DNA from: Microbacterium ureisolvens
Lineage (GTDB): Bacteria > Actinomycetota > Actinomycetes > Actinomycetales > Microbacteriaceae
Assembly: GCF_019511645.1 (NCBI RefSeq)
Contig: NZ_JAEUAX010000006.1
Coordinates: forward strand, 1 to 64,000
Length of the DNA: 64,000 nt
Direction of reading: 5' to 3'
A program made the position numbers and the translations under genes. This document shows, piece by piece, positions 23,115 through 31,778 of the stretch. Every line of letters starts with the position of its first letter. Within the stretch, counting starts at the first letter, position 1. Under the pieces are notes generated by a model. That model had not been told where the DNA came from, made no database searches, and saw only the letters and a program-made list of their open reading frames with translations.

Positions 23115-24665
23115 ATGGACGAGATCACGGATGCCGCAGACCGCCGTTTCGCGGCCCTCCCCGGCCGCCCGGGCAAAGTCGTCGCGGTCCACCTCAGCTA
23201 CGCGTCCCGTGCGGATCAGCGCGGACGGCGGCCGCAGCATCCGTCCTACTTCTTCAAGCCGTCGAGTTCGCTCGCGGCATCGGGCGACACGATCGAGCGC
23301 CCCGCGGGAACCGAGCTCCTCGCCTTCGAGGGCGAGATCGCGCTCGTGATCGGCGCGTCGGCCCGCCGCGTGGGACCGGCCGACGCGTGGGATCACGTGG
23401 CGTGGGTCACGGCGGCCAATGACTTCGGGCTGTACGACCTGCGCGCGAACGACAAGGGCTCGAACGTGCGCTCCAAGGGCGGCGACGGGTACACGCCCAT
23501 CGGCCCTTCGCTCATCGACGCCCGTGCGATCGACCCCGACGCGCTGCGCGTGCGCACCTGGCTCAACGGCGAGATCGCCCAGGACGACACGGCGGCGGGC
23601 ATGATCTTCCCGCTCGCGCAGCTCGTCGCAGACCTGTCGCAGCACTTCACGCTCGAGACCGGCGACGTGATCCTCACGGGCACGCCCGCCGGGTCGTCGG
23701 TGGCCCAGCCCGGCGACGTGGTCGAGGTCGAGGTCGACGTTCCCGGCGGCCCATCGTCGGGGCGGCTCGTCACCACGGTGGTGCAGGGCTCGGAGACCTT
23801 CGACGCGGAGCTCGGCTCGCTGCCCGCGGTCGACGACCTGCAGCGCACCGAGGCCTGGGGCTCACGCCAGGCGGCCGGCCTGCCCGCGGCCGGGTCTCCC
23901 GAATCAGGAGATCTGACGAACGCAGGGCGTTCGGCCGCGGATTCTCCTGTCTCCACCAGATCTCCTGTTCTCAGCGACGTGCTGCGCGCCAAGCTCGACG
24001 TGGTGCCCGTCGCGGGCCTGTCGGCGCAGCTGCGCAAGCGCGGGCTCAACAACGTGCACATCGACGGCGTGCGGCCGCTGCATCCGGAAGCGAAGCTCGT
24101 GGGCACGGCCCGTACGCTGCGGTTCGTGCCCAACCGCGAGGACCTGTTCGCCTCCCACGGCGGCGGCTTCAACGCCCAGAAGCGGGTGTTCGACGCCGTC
24201 GGCGAGGGCGAGGTCGTCGTGATCGAGGCACGCGGCGAGGCGGGGTCGGGCACGCTCGGCGACATCCTCGCGATCCGCGCTCACGCGCGCGGTGCGGCCG
24301 GCATCGTCACCGACGGAGGGGTGAGGGATGCTGCAGCCGTCGCCGCTGTCGGCATCCCGGTCTACTCGGCCGGCGCGCACCCGGCGGTGCTGGGCCGCAA
24401 GCACGTGCCGTGGGACGCCGACGTCACGATCGCGTGCGGCGGCACGACCGTCCAGCCGGGCGACATCATCGTCGGCGACGCCGACGGGGTCGTCGTGATC
24501 CCGCCGGGGATCGCCGAGGAGGTCGTCGACGCCGCGCTCGCGCAGGAGGACGAGGACGCCTGGATCGCCGAACGCGTCGCTGAGGGGCATCCCGTCGACG
24601 GGCTCTTCCCGATGGACGCCGAGTGGCGCGCGAAGTACAACGACCGCGAGGGAGACCGCGCATGA
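23115..24665 (+). CDS. Fusion of fumarylacetoacetate-hydrolase domain and RraA-type domain
   Basis: The 516-aa protein joins two enzymes. Residues about 1-245 are an FAH/HpaG-type domain (LLAFEGEIALVIG, NDFGLYDLRANDKGSNVRSKG, TPIGPSL, ILTGTPAGSSV), the family of 5-oxopent-3-ene-1,2,5-tricarboxylate decarboxylase/isomerase. After a linker at about 250-286, residues about 287-500 form an RraA/HMG-aldolase-like domain (GDILAIRAHARGAAG, TDGGVRDAAAV), a family with aldolase and oxaloacetate-decarboxylase activities. As first gene of the hpa operon it probably does the decarboxylation and isomerisation done elsewhere by HpaG and HpaF. GGGAG precedes the ATG. Domain calls are firm; the reaction split is inferred. 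Confidence 0.8.
   Translation: MDEITDAADRRFAALPGRPGKVVAVHLSYASRADQRGRRPQHPSYFFKPSSSLAASGDTIERPAGTELLAFEGEIALVIGASARRVGPADAWDHVAWVTAANDFGLYDLRANDKGSNVRSKGGDGYTPIGPSLIDARAIDPDALRVRTWLNGEIAQDDTAAGMIFPLAQLVADLSQHFTLETGDVILTGTPAGSSVAQPGDVVEVEVDVPGGPSSGRLVTTVVQGSETFDAELGSLPAVDDLQRTEAWGSRQAAGLPAAGSPESGDLTNAGRSAADSPVSTRSPVLSDVLRAKLDVVPVAGLSAQLRKRGLNNVHIDGVRPLHPEAKLVGTARTLRFVPNREDLFASHGGGFNAQKRVFDAVGEGEVVVIEARGEAGSGTLGDILAIRAHARGAAGIVTDGGVRDAAAVAAVGIPVYSAGAHPAVLGRKHVPWDADVTIACGGTTVQPGDIIVGDADGVVVIPPGIAEEVVDAALAQEDEDAWIAERVAEGHPVDGLFPMDAEWRAKYNDREGDRA
23905..23967. repeat. Palindromic repeat element inside the FAH-RraA linker
   Basis: CAGGAGATCT (23905-23914) is matched by its exact reverse complement at 23958-23967. 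Between them lie a perfect small hairpin GAACGC-AGG-GCGTTC (23918-23932) and a further inverted TCTCCTG (23943-23949). The element stays in frame and encodes the Ser/Thr/Ala-rich linker between the two domains. Confidence 0.6.
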
Positions 24666-25372
24666 CCCCGCTCGAGGCCCTGCCCGCGGCAGCGAACGAC
24701 GCCGCGCTCAGCAAGTCGCAGCAGGCGTACCGCTGGATCAAGGAGCGCATCGCCAACCAGGAGTTCACGCCCGGCTATCGGCTCGTGCTCGGCAGCATCG
24801 CCGGCGAGCTCGACATGAGCGTCGTGCCGGTGCGCGAGGCGATCCGCCAGCTCGAGGCCGAGGGGCTCGTCACGTTCGAGCGCAACGTCGGCGCGCGCGT
24901 GTCGATGGTCGACGACTCGCAGTACCGCTACAGCATGCAGGCGCTGTCGATCCTCGAGGGCACCGCGACCGCGCTCGCCGCGCGCCGGCTCACCGCCGAC
25001 GACATCCGCAACGCGCGCCGCATCAACGAGCTCATGATCGAGACGCTCGAGCACTTCGACCCGCGCGCGTTCACCGCGCTCAATCAGGAGTTCCACGCGG
25101 CGCTGTTCGAGAAGTGCGCGAACCCCCGCATGCTCGACCTCGTCCACGCCGAGTGGGCCCGCCTCGGGCACCTGCGCGACTCGACCTTCAGCTTCGTGCC
25201 CGGCCGCGCCCAGGAGTCGGTGCGCGAGCACGAGAACATCCTCGTGCTCATCGAGACCGGCGCTCCCCTCGGCGAGATCGAGAAGGCCGCTCGGCGCCAC
25301 CGGTCGGCCACGCTCGACGCCTACATGATCCACGAGCACCCCGACGAGGCCCTCGGCCTTCCCGCGTTCTGA
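24662..25372 (+). CDS. GntR-family (FCD-type) regulator of the hpa operon
   Basis: The 236-aa protein has a winged helix (about 20-85; PGYRLVLGSIAGELDMSVVPVREAIRQLEAEG) and an all-helical FCD-type ligand domain (about 95-225) with metal-site-like residues in FTALNQEFHAALF and SVREHENILVLI. The start overlaps the preceding stop by four bases (ATGA) and GGGAG precedes it. Encoded inside the operon, it probably represses the operon from the divergent promoter near 23063-23074 in response to a ring-cleavage intermediate (inference). Confidence 0.85.
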   Translation: MTPLEALPAAANDAALSKSQQAYRWIKERIANQEFTPGYRLVLGSIAGELDMSVVPVREAIRQLEAEGLVTFERNVGARVSMVDDSQYRYSMQALSILEGTATALAARRLTADDIRNARRINELMIETLEHFDPRAFTALNQEFHAALFEKCANPRMLDLVHAEWARLGHLRDSTFSFVPGRAQESVREHENILVLIETGAPLGEIEKAARRHRSATLDAYMIHEHPDEALGLPAF

Positions 25373-25377
25373 TCGAT

Positions 25378-25400
25378 GGATGCCGCGCGCCGCGGCATCC
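25378..25400 (+). terminator. Perfect hairpin between the GntR gene and hpaE
   Basis: GGATGCCGCG, a CGC triloop and CGCGGCATCC form a 10-bp perfect stem beginning 5 nt after the GntR stop, followed by a C-rich rather than U-rich tract. Lying inside the operon, it may attenuate transcription or protect an mRNA end rather than fully terminate. Confidence 0.45.
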
Positions 25401-25430
25401 GTCCCCCCGACCTCCGACGAAGGAGCAGCA

Positions 25431-26993
25431 ATGACCGACACCCAGACCGCTCTCGCGACGCGGCATGTGCCCGAGGGCCTGCCGAGCCGTATCCAGCACT
25501 ACATCGACGGCGAGTTCGTCGACTCGGCCGACGGCGACACGTTCGACGTGCTCGACCCCGTGACCAACGAGACCTACGTGCAGGCCGCGGCCGGCAAGAA
25601 GGCCGATATCGACCGGGCCGTCGCCGCCGCGCGCCGCGCGTTCACCGAGGGCCCGTGGCCGCGGATGCTGCCGCGCGAGCGTTCGCGGGTCCTCCACCGC
25701 ATCGCCGACATCGTGGAGTCGCGCGACGCGCGCCTCGCGGAGCTCGAGTCCTTCGACTCGGGTCTGCCGATCACGCAGGCTCTCGGCCAGGCCCGGCGGG
25801 CGGCCGAGAACTTCCGGTTCTTCGCCGACCTGATCGTCGCGCAGGCCGACGACGCCTACAAGGTGCCGGGCCGCCAGATGAACTACGTGAACCGCAAGCC
25901 GATCGGCGTCGCCGGGCTCATCACGCCGTGGAACACGCCGTTCATGCTCGAGTCGTGGAAGCTCGGCCCCGCGCTGGCCACCGGCAACACCGTCGTGCTC
26001 AAGCCCGCCGAGTTCACGCCGCTGTCGGCGTCGCTGTGGGCCGGCATCTTCGAGGAGGCGGGTCTCCCGAAGGGCGTCTTCAACCTCGTCAACGGGCTCG
26101 GCGAGGACGCCGGCGACGCGCTGGTCAAGCACCCCGACGTGCCGCTGATCTCGTTCACGGGAGAGTCCCGTACCGGGCAGATCATCTTCGGCAACGCCGC
26201 GCCGTTCCTGAAGGGCCTGTCGATGGAGCTCGGCGGCAAGAGCCCGGCCGTCGTGTTCGCCGACGCCGACCTCGACGCCGCGATCGACGCCACCATCTTC
26301 GGGGTGTTCTCGCTGAACGGCGAGCGCTGCACGGCGGGCTCGCGGATCCTCGTGGAGCGCCCGATCTACGACGAGTTCGTGAAGCGCTACGCCGCGCAGG
26401 CCGACCGCGTCGTCGTCGGCTACCCGCACGACCCCAAGACCGAAGTCGGGGCTCTGGTGCACCCGGAGCACTACGACAAGGTCGTCTCGTACATCGAGAT
26501 CGGCAAATCCGAGGCGCGCCTCGTCGCCGGCGGCGACCGCCCCGACGGGTTCGAGACGGGCAACTTCGTGCGCCCCACGGTGTTCGCCGACGTCGCCCCC
26601 GACGCCCGCATCTTCCAGGAGGAGATCTTCGGACCCGTCGTGGCGATCACCCCGTTCGACACCGACGAGGAGGCCCTCGAGCTCGCCAACGGCGTGCGCT
26701 ACGGCCTCGCCGCGTACGTGTGGACCAACGACCTCAAGCGTGCGCACAACTTCTCGCAGGCCATCGAGGCGGGGATGGTGTGGTTGAACTCCAACAACGT
26801 GCGCGACCTCCGCACCCCGTTCGGCGGTGTCAAGGCCTCCGGGCTCGGACACGAGGGCGGCTACCGCTCGATCGACTTCTACACCGACCAGCAGGCCGTG
26901 CACATCACGCTCGGCCCGGCCCACAACCCGACCTTCGGCAAAGCCGATCCTCACGCCGAGCAGGCCGACGCCGCGGCGAAGCTGCAGGCCTGA
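25431..26993 (+). CDS. hpaE: 5-carboxymethyl-2-hydroxymuconate semialdehyde dehydrogenase
   Basis: The 520-aa aldehyde dehydrogenase shows GLITPWNTPFMLESWKLGPA, SFTGESRTGQ, catalytic Glu in MELGGKSPAV (about 266) and catalytic Cys in LNGERCTAGSR (about 299), plus the C-terminal DLRTPFGGVKASGLGHEGG. It oxidises the aldehyde formed by HpaD. AAGGAG precedes the ATG at 25431. Its place directly before hpaD supports the substrate call among many similar dehydrogenases. Confidence 0.9.
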   Translation: MTDTQTALATRHVPEGLPSRIQHYIDGEFVDSADGDTFDVLDPVTNETYVQAAAGKKADIDRAVAAARRAFTEGPWPRMLPRERSRVLHRIADIVESRDARLAELESFDSGLPITQALGQARRAAENFRFFADLIVAQADDAYKVPGRQMNYVNRKPIGVAGLITPWNTPFMLESWKLGPALATGNTVVLKPAEFTPLSASLWAGIFEEAGLPKGVFNLVNGLGEDAGDALVKHPDVPLISFTGESRTGQIIFGNAAPFLKGLSMELGGKSPAVVFADADLDAAIDATIFGVFSLNGERCTAGSRILVERPIYDEFVKRYAAQADRVVVGYPHDPKTEVGALVHPEHYDKVVSYIEIGKSEARLVAGGDRPDGFETGNFVRPTVFADVAPDARIFQEEIFGPVVAITPFDTDEEALELANGVRYGLAAYVWTNDLKRAHNFSQAIEAGMVWLNSNNVRDLRTPFGGVKASGLGHEGGYRSIDFYTDQQAVHITLGPAHNPTFGKADPHAEQADAAAKLQA

Positions 26994-27041
26994 GCCGCAG
27001 CATCCGTTTCCTCACCCGAACTCACCACGCAAGGACGCGAC

Positions 27042-28208
27042 ATGACCCACCGTGACCAGATGACCCGCACCTCCTCCGGCTTCTATGTCAGTCAGGAGGC
27101 GCCGATCCTCTCCGACAACCCCATCCCGACGCCGAGCGTGCCGGCGCCCGACATCCTGCGGTGCGCATACATGGAACTCGTCGTGACCGACCTGCTCGCG
27201 TCGCGCGAGTTCTACGTCGACGTGCTCGGCCTGTACGTCACCGAGGAGGACGAGAACACGCTCTACCTCCGCTCGACGGAGGAGTTCATCCACCACAACC
27301 TGGTGCTCCGCCAGGGACCGGTGGCCGCCGTCGCGGCGTTCTCGTACCGCGTGCGCACCCCCGAGGACCTCGACCGGGCCGTCGCCTTCTACGAGGAGCT
27401 CGGCTGCCGCATCGAGCGGCGCCCCGACGGATTCACGAAGGGCATCGGAGACTCGGTGCGGGTGACCGACCCCCTCGGCTTCCCGTACGAGTTCTTCTAC
27501 GCCACCGAGCACGTCGAGCGCCTGTCGTGGCGGTACGACCTGCACACGCCCGGGGAGCTCGTGCGCCTGGACCACTTCAACCAGGTCACCCCCGACGTGC
27601 CGCGGGCCGTCAACTTCATGCAGTCGCTGGGCTTCCGCGTGACGGAAGACATCCAGGACGAGGAGGGCACCGTCTACGCCGCCTGGATGCGCCGCAAGCC
27701 CACCGTTCACGACACCGCGATGACCGGCGGCGACGGCCCGCGCATGCACCACGTCGCGTTCGCCACCCACGAGAAGCACAACATCCTCGCGATCTGCGAC
27801 AAGCTGGGCGCACTCCGCCGCTCCGACGCGATCGAGCGCGGCCCGGGCCGCCACGGCGTCTCGAACGCGTTCTACCTGTACCTGCGTGACCCCGACGGCC
27901 ACCGCGTCGAGATCTACACGCAGGACTACTACACCGGCGACCCCGACAACCCCGTCGTCACGTGGGACGTGCACGACAACCAGCGCCGCGACTGGTGGGG
28001 CAACCCCGTGGTGCCGTCCTGGTACACCGAGGCCTCTCTCGTGCTCGACCTCGATGGCAACCCGCAGCCCGTCGTCGCCCGCACCGACTCGTCGGAGATG
28101 GCGGTGACGATCGGCGCGGACGGCTTCTCGTACACGCGCCCCGACGACGAGGCCGAGGAGATGCCCAGCTGGAAGCAGGGCGAGTACAAGCTCGGCCACC
28201 AGCTGTAG
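27042..28208 (+). CDS. hpaD: 3,4-dihydroxyphenylacetate (homoprotocatechuate) 2,3-dioxygenase
   Basis: The 388-aa extradiol dioxygenase strongly resembles the actinobacterial enzymes of Brevibacterium fuscum (Fe) and Arthrobacter globiformis MndD (Mn): PTPSVPAPDILRCAYMEL, FIHHNLVLRQGP, TQDYYTGDPDNPVVTWDVH. By alignment from memory the metal ligands are His ~178 (VRLDHFNQV), His ~237 (RMHHVAFATHE) and Glu ~290 (GHRVEIYTQ), all present. An N-terminal tail about 23 residues longer than in those enzymes is visible. AAGGA precedes the ATG. Metal choice cannot be read from the sequence. Confidence 0.96.
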   Translation: MTHRDQMTRTSSGFYVSQEAPILSDNPIPTPSVPAPDILRCAYMELVVTDLLASREFYVDVLGLYVTEEDENTLYLRSTEEFIHHNLVLRQGPVAAVAAFSYRVRTPEDLDRAVAFYEELGCRIERRPDGFTKGIGDSVRVTDPLGFPYEFFYATEHVERLSWRYDLHTPGELVRLDHFNQVTPDVPRAVNFMQSLGFRVTEDIQDEEGTVYAAWMRRKPTVHDTAMTGGDGPRMHHVAFATHEKHNILAICDKLGALRRSDAIERGPGRHGVSNAFYLYLRDPDGHRVEIYTQDYYTGDPDNPVVTWDVHDNQRRDWWGNPVVPSWYTEASLVLDLDGNPQPVVARTDSSEMAVTIGADGFSYTRPDDEAEEMPSWKQGEYKLGHQL

Positions 28209-28217
28209 GGGGAACGG

Positions 28218-29003
28218 ATGCTGCACCCCGACGACATCACCGCGATCGCGGCCGAGCTGGCCGAGGCCGACCGCACACACGGCGTGATCCCGCGCATCAC
28301 CGCGCGTTACCCGAACGCGACGGTGGAGGACTCGTACGCCATCCAGGGCGTGTGGCGCGACCAGAACATCGCCGCCGGACGCACGCTCGTGGGCCGCAAG
28401 ATCGGGCTGACCTCGAAGGCGATGCAGCAGGCGACCGGCATCACCGAGCCGGACTACGGCGTGATGTTCGACGACACCGTGTACGAATCGGGCGCCGAGA
28501 TCCCGGTCGAGAAGTTCTCGAACGTGCGCATCGAGGTGGAGCTCGCGTTCGTGCTGAAGACGCCGCTCGAAGGCCCCGACTGCACCCTCGATGACGCCGT
28601 GGCGGCGATCGACTACGCGGTGCCCGCGCTCGAGGTGCTGAACTCGCACATCGAGCTCGAGGGCCGCACCATCGTCGACACCATCAGCGACAATGCCGCG
28701 TACGGCGCGATGGTGCTCGGCGACGTGCGCAAGCGCCCCGACGAAATCGACCTGCGCTGGGTTCCCGGGGTTCTCAGCCGAAACGGCGAGATCGAGGAGA
28801 CCGGCGTCGCCGCCGGTGTGCTCGGCCACCCCGCCACCGGCGTGGCGTGGCTCGCGAACAAGTTCCACCAGCATGGCGCGCGGCTGGAGGCGGGCGAGAT
28901 CATCCTCGCCGGTTCGTTCACCCGCCCCATGTGGGTCTCGCGGGGCGATACGGTCAGGTGCGACTACGGACCCATGGGAGTGATCGAATGCCGCTTCGTC
29001 TGA
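28218..29003 (+). CDS. hpaH: 2-oxohept-4-ene-1,7-dioate hydratase
   Basis: The 261-aa hydratase of the MhpD/HpaH family has AIQGVWRDQNIAAGRTLVGRK, a Mg-binding-type IEVELAFVLK stretch and ALEVLNSHIEL, LVLG-like segments and a final GSFTRPMWVSRGDTV. It hydrates 2-oxohept-4-ene-1,7-dioate in the lower homoprotocatechuate pathway. It starts 9 nt after hpaD behind GGGGGAACG and its 3' end overlaps hpaI by 16 nt. Confidence 0.92.
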   Translation: MLHPDDITAIAAELAEADRTHGVIPRITARYPNATVEDSYAIQGVWRDQNIAAGRTLVGRKIGLTSKAMQQATGITEPDYGVMFDDTVYESGAEIPVEKFSNVRIEVELAFVLKTPLEGPDCTLDDAVAAIDYAVPALEVLNSHIELEGRTIVDTISDNAAYGAMVLGDVRKRPDEIDLRWVPGVLSRNGEIEETGVAAGVLGHPATGVAWLANKFHQHGARLEAGEIILAGSFTRPMWVSRGDTVRCDYGPMGVIECRFV

Positions 29004-29791
29004 GCCCGACCTTCCGCGAGCACCTCGCGCACACCGACCGCCCGCTCGCCGGCATGTGGGTGTGCACCGGCTCCCCGCTCGTGGCCGAGATCTGCGCCGG
29101 CTCGGGCCTCGACTGGGTGCTCATCGACATGGAGCATTCCCCGAACGGGCTGGAGTCGGTGCTGGCCCAGCTGCAGGCCGTCTCCGCGTACCCGGTCACC
29201 CCGGTCGTGCGCGTGCCGATCGGCGACGTCGTGACGATCAAGCAGGTGCTCGATCTCGGAGCGCAGAACCTGCTGGTGCCGATGGTGTCTTCGAGGACGG
29301 ATGCCGAGGCCGCCGTCGCGGCCGTGCGCTATCCGCCGCGGGGCACGCGGGGCGTCGGCTCGGCGCTCGCGCGGTCGGCACGCTGGAACCGGGTCGACGC
29401 GTATCTCGAGGAGGCGGACGACCACGTGTCGCTGTTCGTCCAGATCGAGACGGCGGCGGGCGTGGATGCCGCCGCCGAGATCGCCGCGGTCGACGGCGTC
29501 GACGGCATCTTCGTCGGACCGTCCGATCTCGCCGCGTCGATGGGCGTGCTCGGCCAGCAGACCCACCCCGACGTCGTGACCGCCGTCCAGCGCACTTTCG
29601 ACGCGGTGCGCGCGGCCGGCAAGCCGGTCGGGGTCAACGCCTTCGACCCCGCCACCGCCGACGCGTACTTCGAAGCCGGGGCGTCCTTCGTTCTCGTCGG
29701 GGCGGACGTCGCCCTGCTCGCACGCGGCTCCGAGGCCTTGGCGGCCCGCTTCATCCCCACTGGCCCCGTCGCCGGGCGCGCCTCCTACTGA
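28988..29791 (+). CDS. hpaI: 4-hydroxy-2-oxoheptane-1,7-dioate aldolase
   Basis: The 267-aa class II aldolase of the HpcH/HpaI family contains DWVLIDMEHSPNG, NLLVPMVSS, RYPPRGTRGVGSALARSARW, a metal-site Glu in FVQIETAAGVDAA and Asp in DGIFVGPSDLAASMG. It splits 4-hydroxy-2-oxoheptanedioate into pyruvate and succinate semialdehyde. It is the last gene of the operon and overlaps hpaH by 16 nt. Confidence 0.94.
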   Translation: MPLRLSPTFREHLAHTDRPLAGMWVCTGSPLVAEICAGSGLDWVLIDMEHSPNGLESVLAQLQAVSAYPVTPVVRVPIGDVVTIKQVLDLGAQNLLVPMVSSRTDAEAAVAAVRYPPRGTRGVGSALARSARWNRVDAYLEEADDHVSLFVQIETAAGVDAAAEIAAVDGVDGIFVGPSDLAASMGVLGQQTHPDVVTAVQRTFDAVRAAGKPVGVNAFDPATADAYFEAGASFVLVGADVALLARGSEALAARFIPTGPVAGRASY

Positions 29792-29896
29792 CCCCGGTTC
29801 GACCGTTCTTCCGCCCAGACGACGAGTCTCAGGTGCCGGCGCGCCCCAGCTGTCAAGGGGACCCGGGTGCCGCGCGGGCGTGACACGCTGGGGGCC

Positions 29897-30691
29897 ATGA
29901 AGCGCGACGTCTCCAGCCGCATCACCCTCAACGTGACCGAGACCGCCGAACTGGTGTTCGCCATCGCGGCCTCCCGTCACTACTCGCCCGAATACGAAAG
30001 CCTCACCGCGACCGTCGACGGCAACGCCGTCGACGTCGAAGAACTCCTCGATGCGCACGGCACGCGCCTGCACCGGGTGATCGCGCCCGTGGGCGACTTC
30101 GTGCTCGAGTACAGCGCCACGCTCCCCGCGGGCGAGCCGGCCGCCGGGGATGACGTCGAGCGGCTCGTCTACCTCCGCCAGAGCCGCTACGCCGAGTCCG
30201 ACGCCATGGCCCCGACCGCGGCTGCCGAGTTCCGCGGCATCGAGGGGGGCGCCGAGCTCCTCGCCGCCGTGTCGTCATGGGTCGGCACGCGGCTCTCGTA
30301 CGTGCCCGGCTCGTCGCTTCCGACCGACGGCGCCACCCGCACGCTCCTCGCCCGCCAGGGGGTCTGCCGCGACTACGCCCACCTGTGCATCGCGCTGCTG
30401 CGGGGGCTCGGCATCCCGGCGCGCATGGTCGCGGTGTACGCGCCAGGGCTCACGCCGATGGACTTCCACGCGGTCGCCGAGGCATGGATCGACGACGCCT
30501 GGCGCGCGGTCGACGCCACCACGCTCGCCCCGCGCTCGAGCCTGGTGCGGATCGCGACGGGGCGGGACGCCGCCGATACCGCGTTCCTCACCGTGGTCTC
30601 CGGTCGCGCCGACCTCGTCGACCTGGCGGTGACCGCCACCGCCGACGTGCTTCCCGACGACGATCTGACACAGCTCGTCTCCCTCGCCTGA
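29897..30691 (+). CDS. Transglutaminase-like cysteine protease-fold protein
   Basis: The 264-aa protein has an N-terminal beta domain (about 1-100, bacterial transglutaminase-like N) and a transglutaminase core with all three catalytic positions: Cys in RQGVCRDYAHL (about 157), His in DFHAVAEAW (about 191) and Asp in WRAVDATTLAP (about 206). No signal peptide is seen, so it is probably cytoplasmic. Family members act as peptidases or amidases; the target is unknown. GGGGG lies just before the ATG. Confidence 0.82.
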   Translation: MKRDVSSRITLNVTETAELVFAIAASRHYSPEYESLTATVDGNAVDVEELLDAHGTRLHRVIAPVGDFVLEYSATLPAGEPAAGDDVERLVYLRQSRYAESDAMAPTAAAEFRGIEGGAELLAAVSSWVGTRLSYVPGSSLPTDGATRTLLARQGVCRDYAHLCIALLRGLGIPARMVAVYAPGLTPMDFHAVAEAWIDDAWRAVDATTLAPRSSLVRIATGRDAADTAFLTVVSGRADLVDLAVTATADVLPDDDLTQLVSLA

Positions 30692-30757
30692 GCACGAAGC
30701 GGCGCCCGGAGGCAGCATCCGCTCCCCTCCGTCATCGGGACGTGGCACAGTGAATCC

Positions 30758-31321
30758 ATGAAGAAGTGGGTCGTGCGGTTCGCGTCGCTGCTGGTGTTCA
30801 ACATCGTCGTGCTGCTGATCGTCGGCTGGCTCACGCCGGCGCGCGTCGGCTGGGCCGCACTGTGGGCCGGCATCGTGCTGACGGCGCTCGTCATCTGGAT
30901 CAAGCCGCTCGTCGAGAAGTGGTTCCGCTCGATGGCGGCCAAGTCCGCCAACCAGCGCACCAGGGCCGGCGAGAAGCTCGTCGAGTTCCTGCTCGCCTTC
31001 GCCGTCGCCTTCCTCGTCTGGATCGTCACCGTCGTCTTCACCGGCGTCTCGATCGGTGGCGGCATCTTCGGTGCGTTCTGGGGCTGGGTGATCCCGCCGG
31101 TGATCCTCCTCATCGGCTGGGCGATCTACGGCGCGATCGACGACAGGGTCGAGACCCACGCCGGTGCGCTGTACGACAAGGCGGCCGGTTCGAAGGCCGG
31201 ATCGACGGATGCTGCAGCCCCGCCGATCCCCTCCCCCGAGGCATCGGCTGCCCGGAGGGAGCTGAACGACGGGCTCACGGACGAGCAGCGACGCATGCTC
31301 GACGAACTCGGCAAGGGCTGA
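30758..31321 (+). CDS. Four-helix integral membrane protein of unknown function
   Basis: The 187-aa product has hydrophobic segments at about 8-28, 32-52, 80-100 and 105-127, a basic loop (KPLVEKWFRSMAAKSANQRTRAGEK) between the second and third, and a soluble C-terminal tail with Ala/Pro linker and the helix NDGLTDEQRRMLDELGK. No enzyme motif was recognised. No clear Shine-Dalgarno site precedes the ATG. Confidence 0.75.
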   Translation: MKKWVVRFASLLVFNIVVLLIVGWLTPARVGWAALWAGIVLTALVIWIKPLVEKWFRSMAAKSANQRTRAGEKLVEFLLAFAVAFLVWIVTVVFTGVSIGGGIFGAFWGWVIPPVILLIGWAIYGAIDDRVETHAGALYDKAAGSKAGSTDAAAPPIPSPEASAARRELNDGLTDEQRRMLDELGKG

Positions 31322-31397
31322 TTCCGCCCGACCTGTCGATCGGGGCGCACGTCGATCGTCATCAGGGTGTCGACAGCCCTCCAGAAAGGACGACGCC

Positions 31398-31778
31398 ATG
31401 CGGTACGCACTTCTCCTCCACTACCCCGAGATGACCCCGGAAGACATGGGCGACGATGCCTGGGCCGAGGGCATGCGCGAGTTCGACGAGTACGCCAAGG
31501 CGCTCGACGATGCGGGCGTGCTGATCTCGGCCGAGGTGCTGCAGCCCTCCGCGGTGACCACGACGGTGACGGCTCCCGACGGCACGCTGCGCGTGCAGGA
31601 CGGTCCGTTCGCCGACACCAAGGAGCAGCTCGGGGGCACGTTCGTGATCGACGTCGCCGACCTCGACGCCGCCATCGGGTGGGCCGGCAAAGCGCCGTCG
31701 GTCAGCTGGGGCACCGTCGAGGTGCGGCCCAGCGCGACCCGATTCGAGAACGGCGCCTGGACCCCGTTCGCGAGCTGA
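31398..31778 (+). CDS. DGPF/YCII-domain protein
   Basis: The 126-aa protein has the DGPF motif itself (VQDGPFADTKEQLGGTFVID, about 70-90) after MRYALLLHYPEM, the standard YCII/DGPF fold. Genes of this kind are linked to ECF42 sigma factors, and the next gene is one, overlapping the stop codon (TGATG). Biochemical activity is unknown. AGAAAGGA precedes the ATG. Confidence 0.88.
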   Translation: MRYALLLHYPEMTPEDMGDDAWAEGMREFDEYAKALDDAGVLISAEVLQPSAVTTTVTAPDGTLRVQDGPFADTKEQLGGTFVIDVADLDAAIGWAGKAPSVSWGTVEVRPSATRFENGAWTPFAS

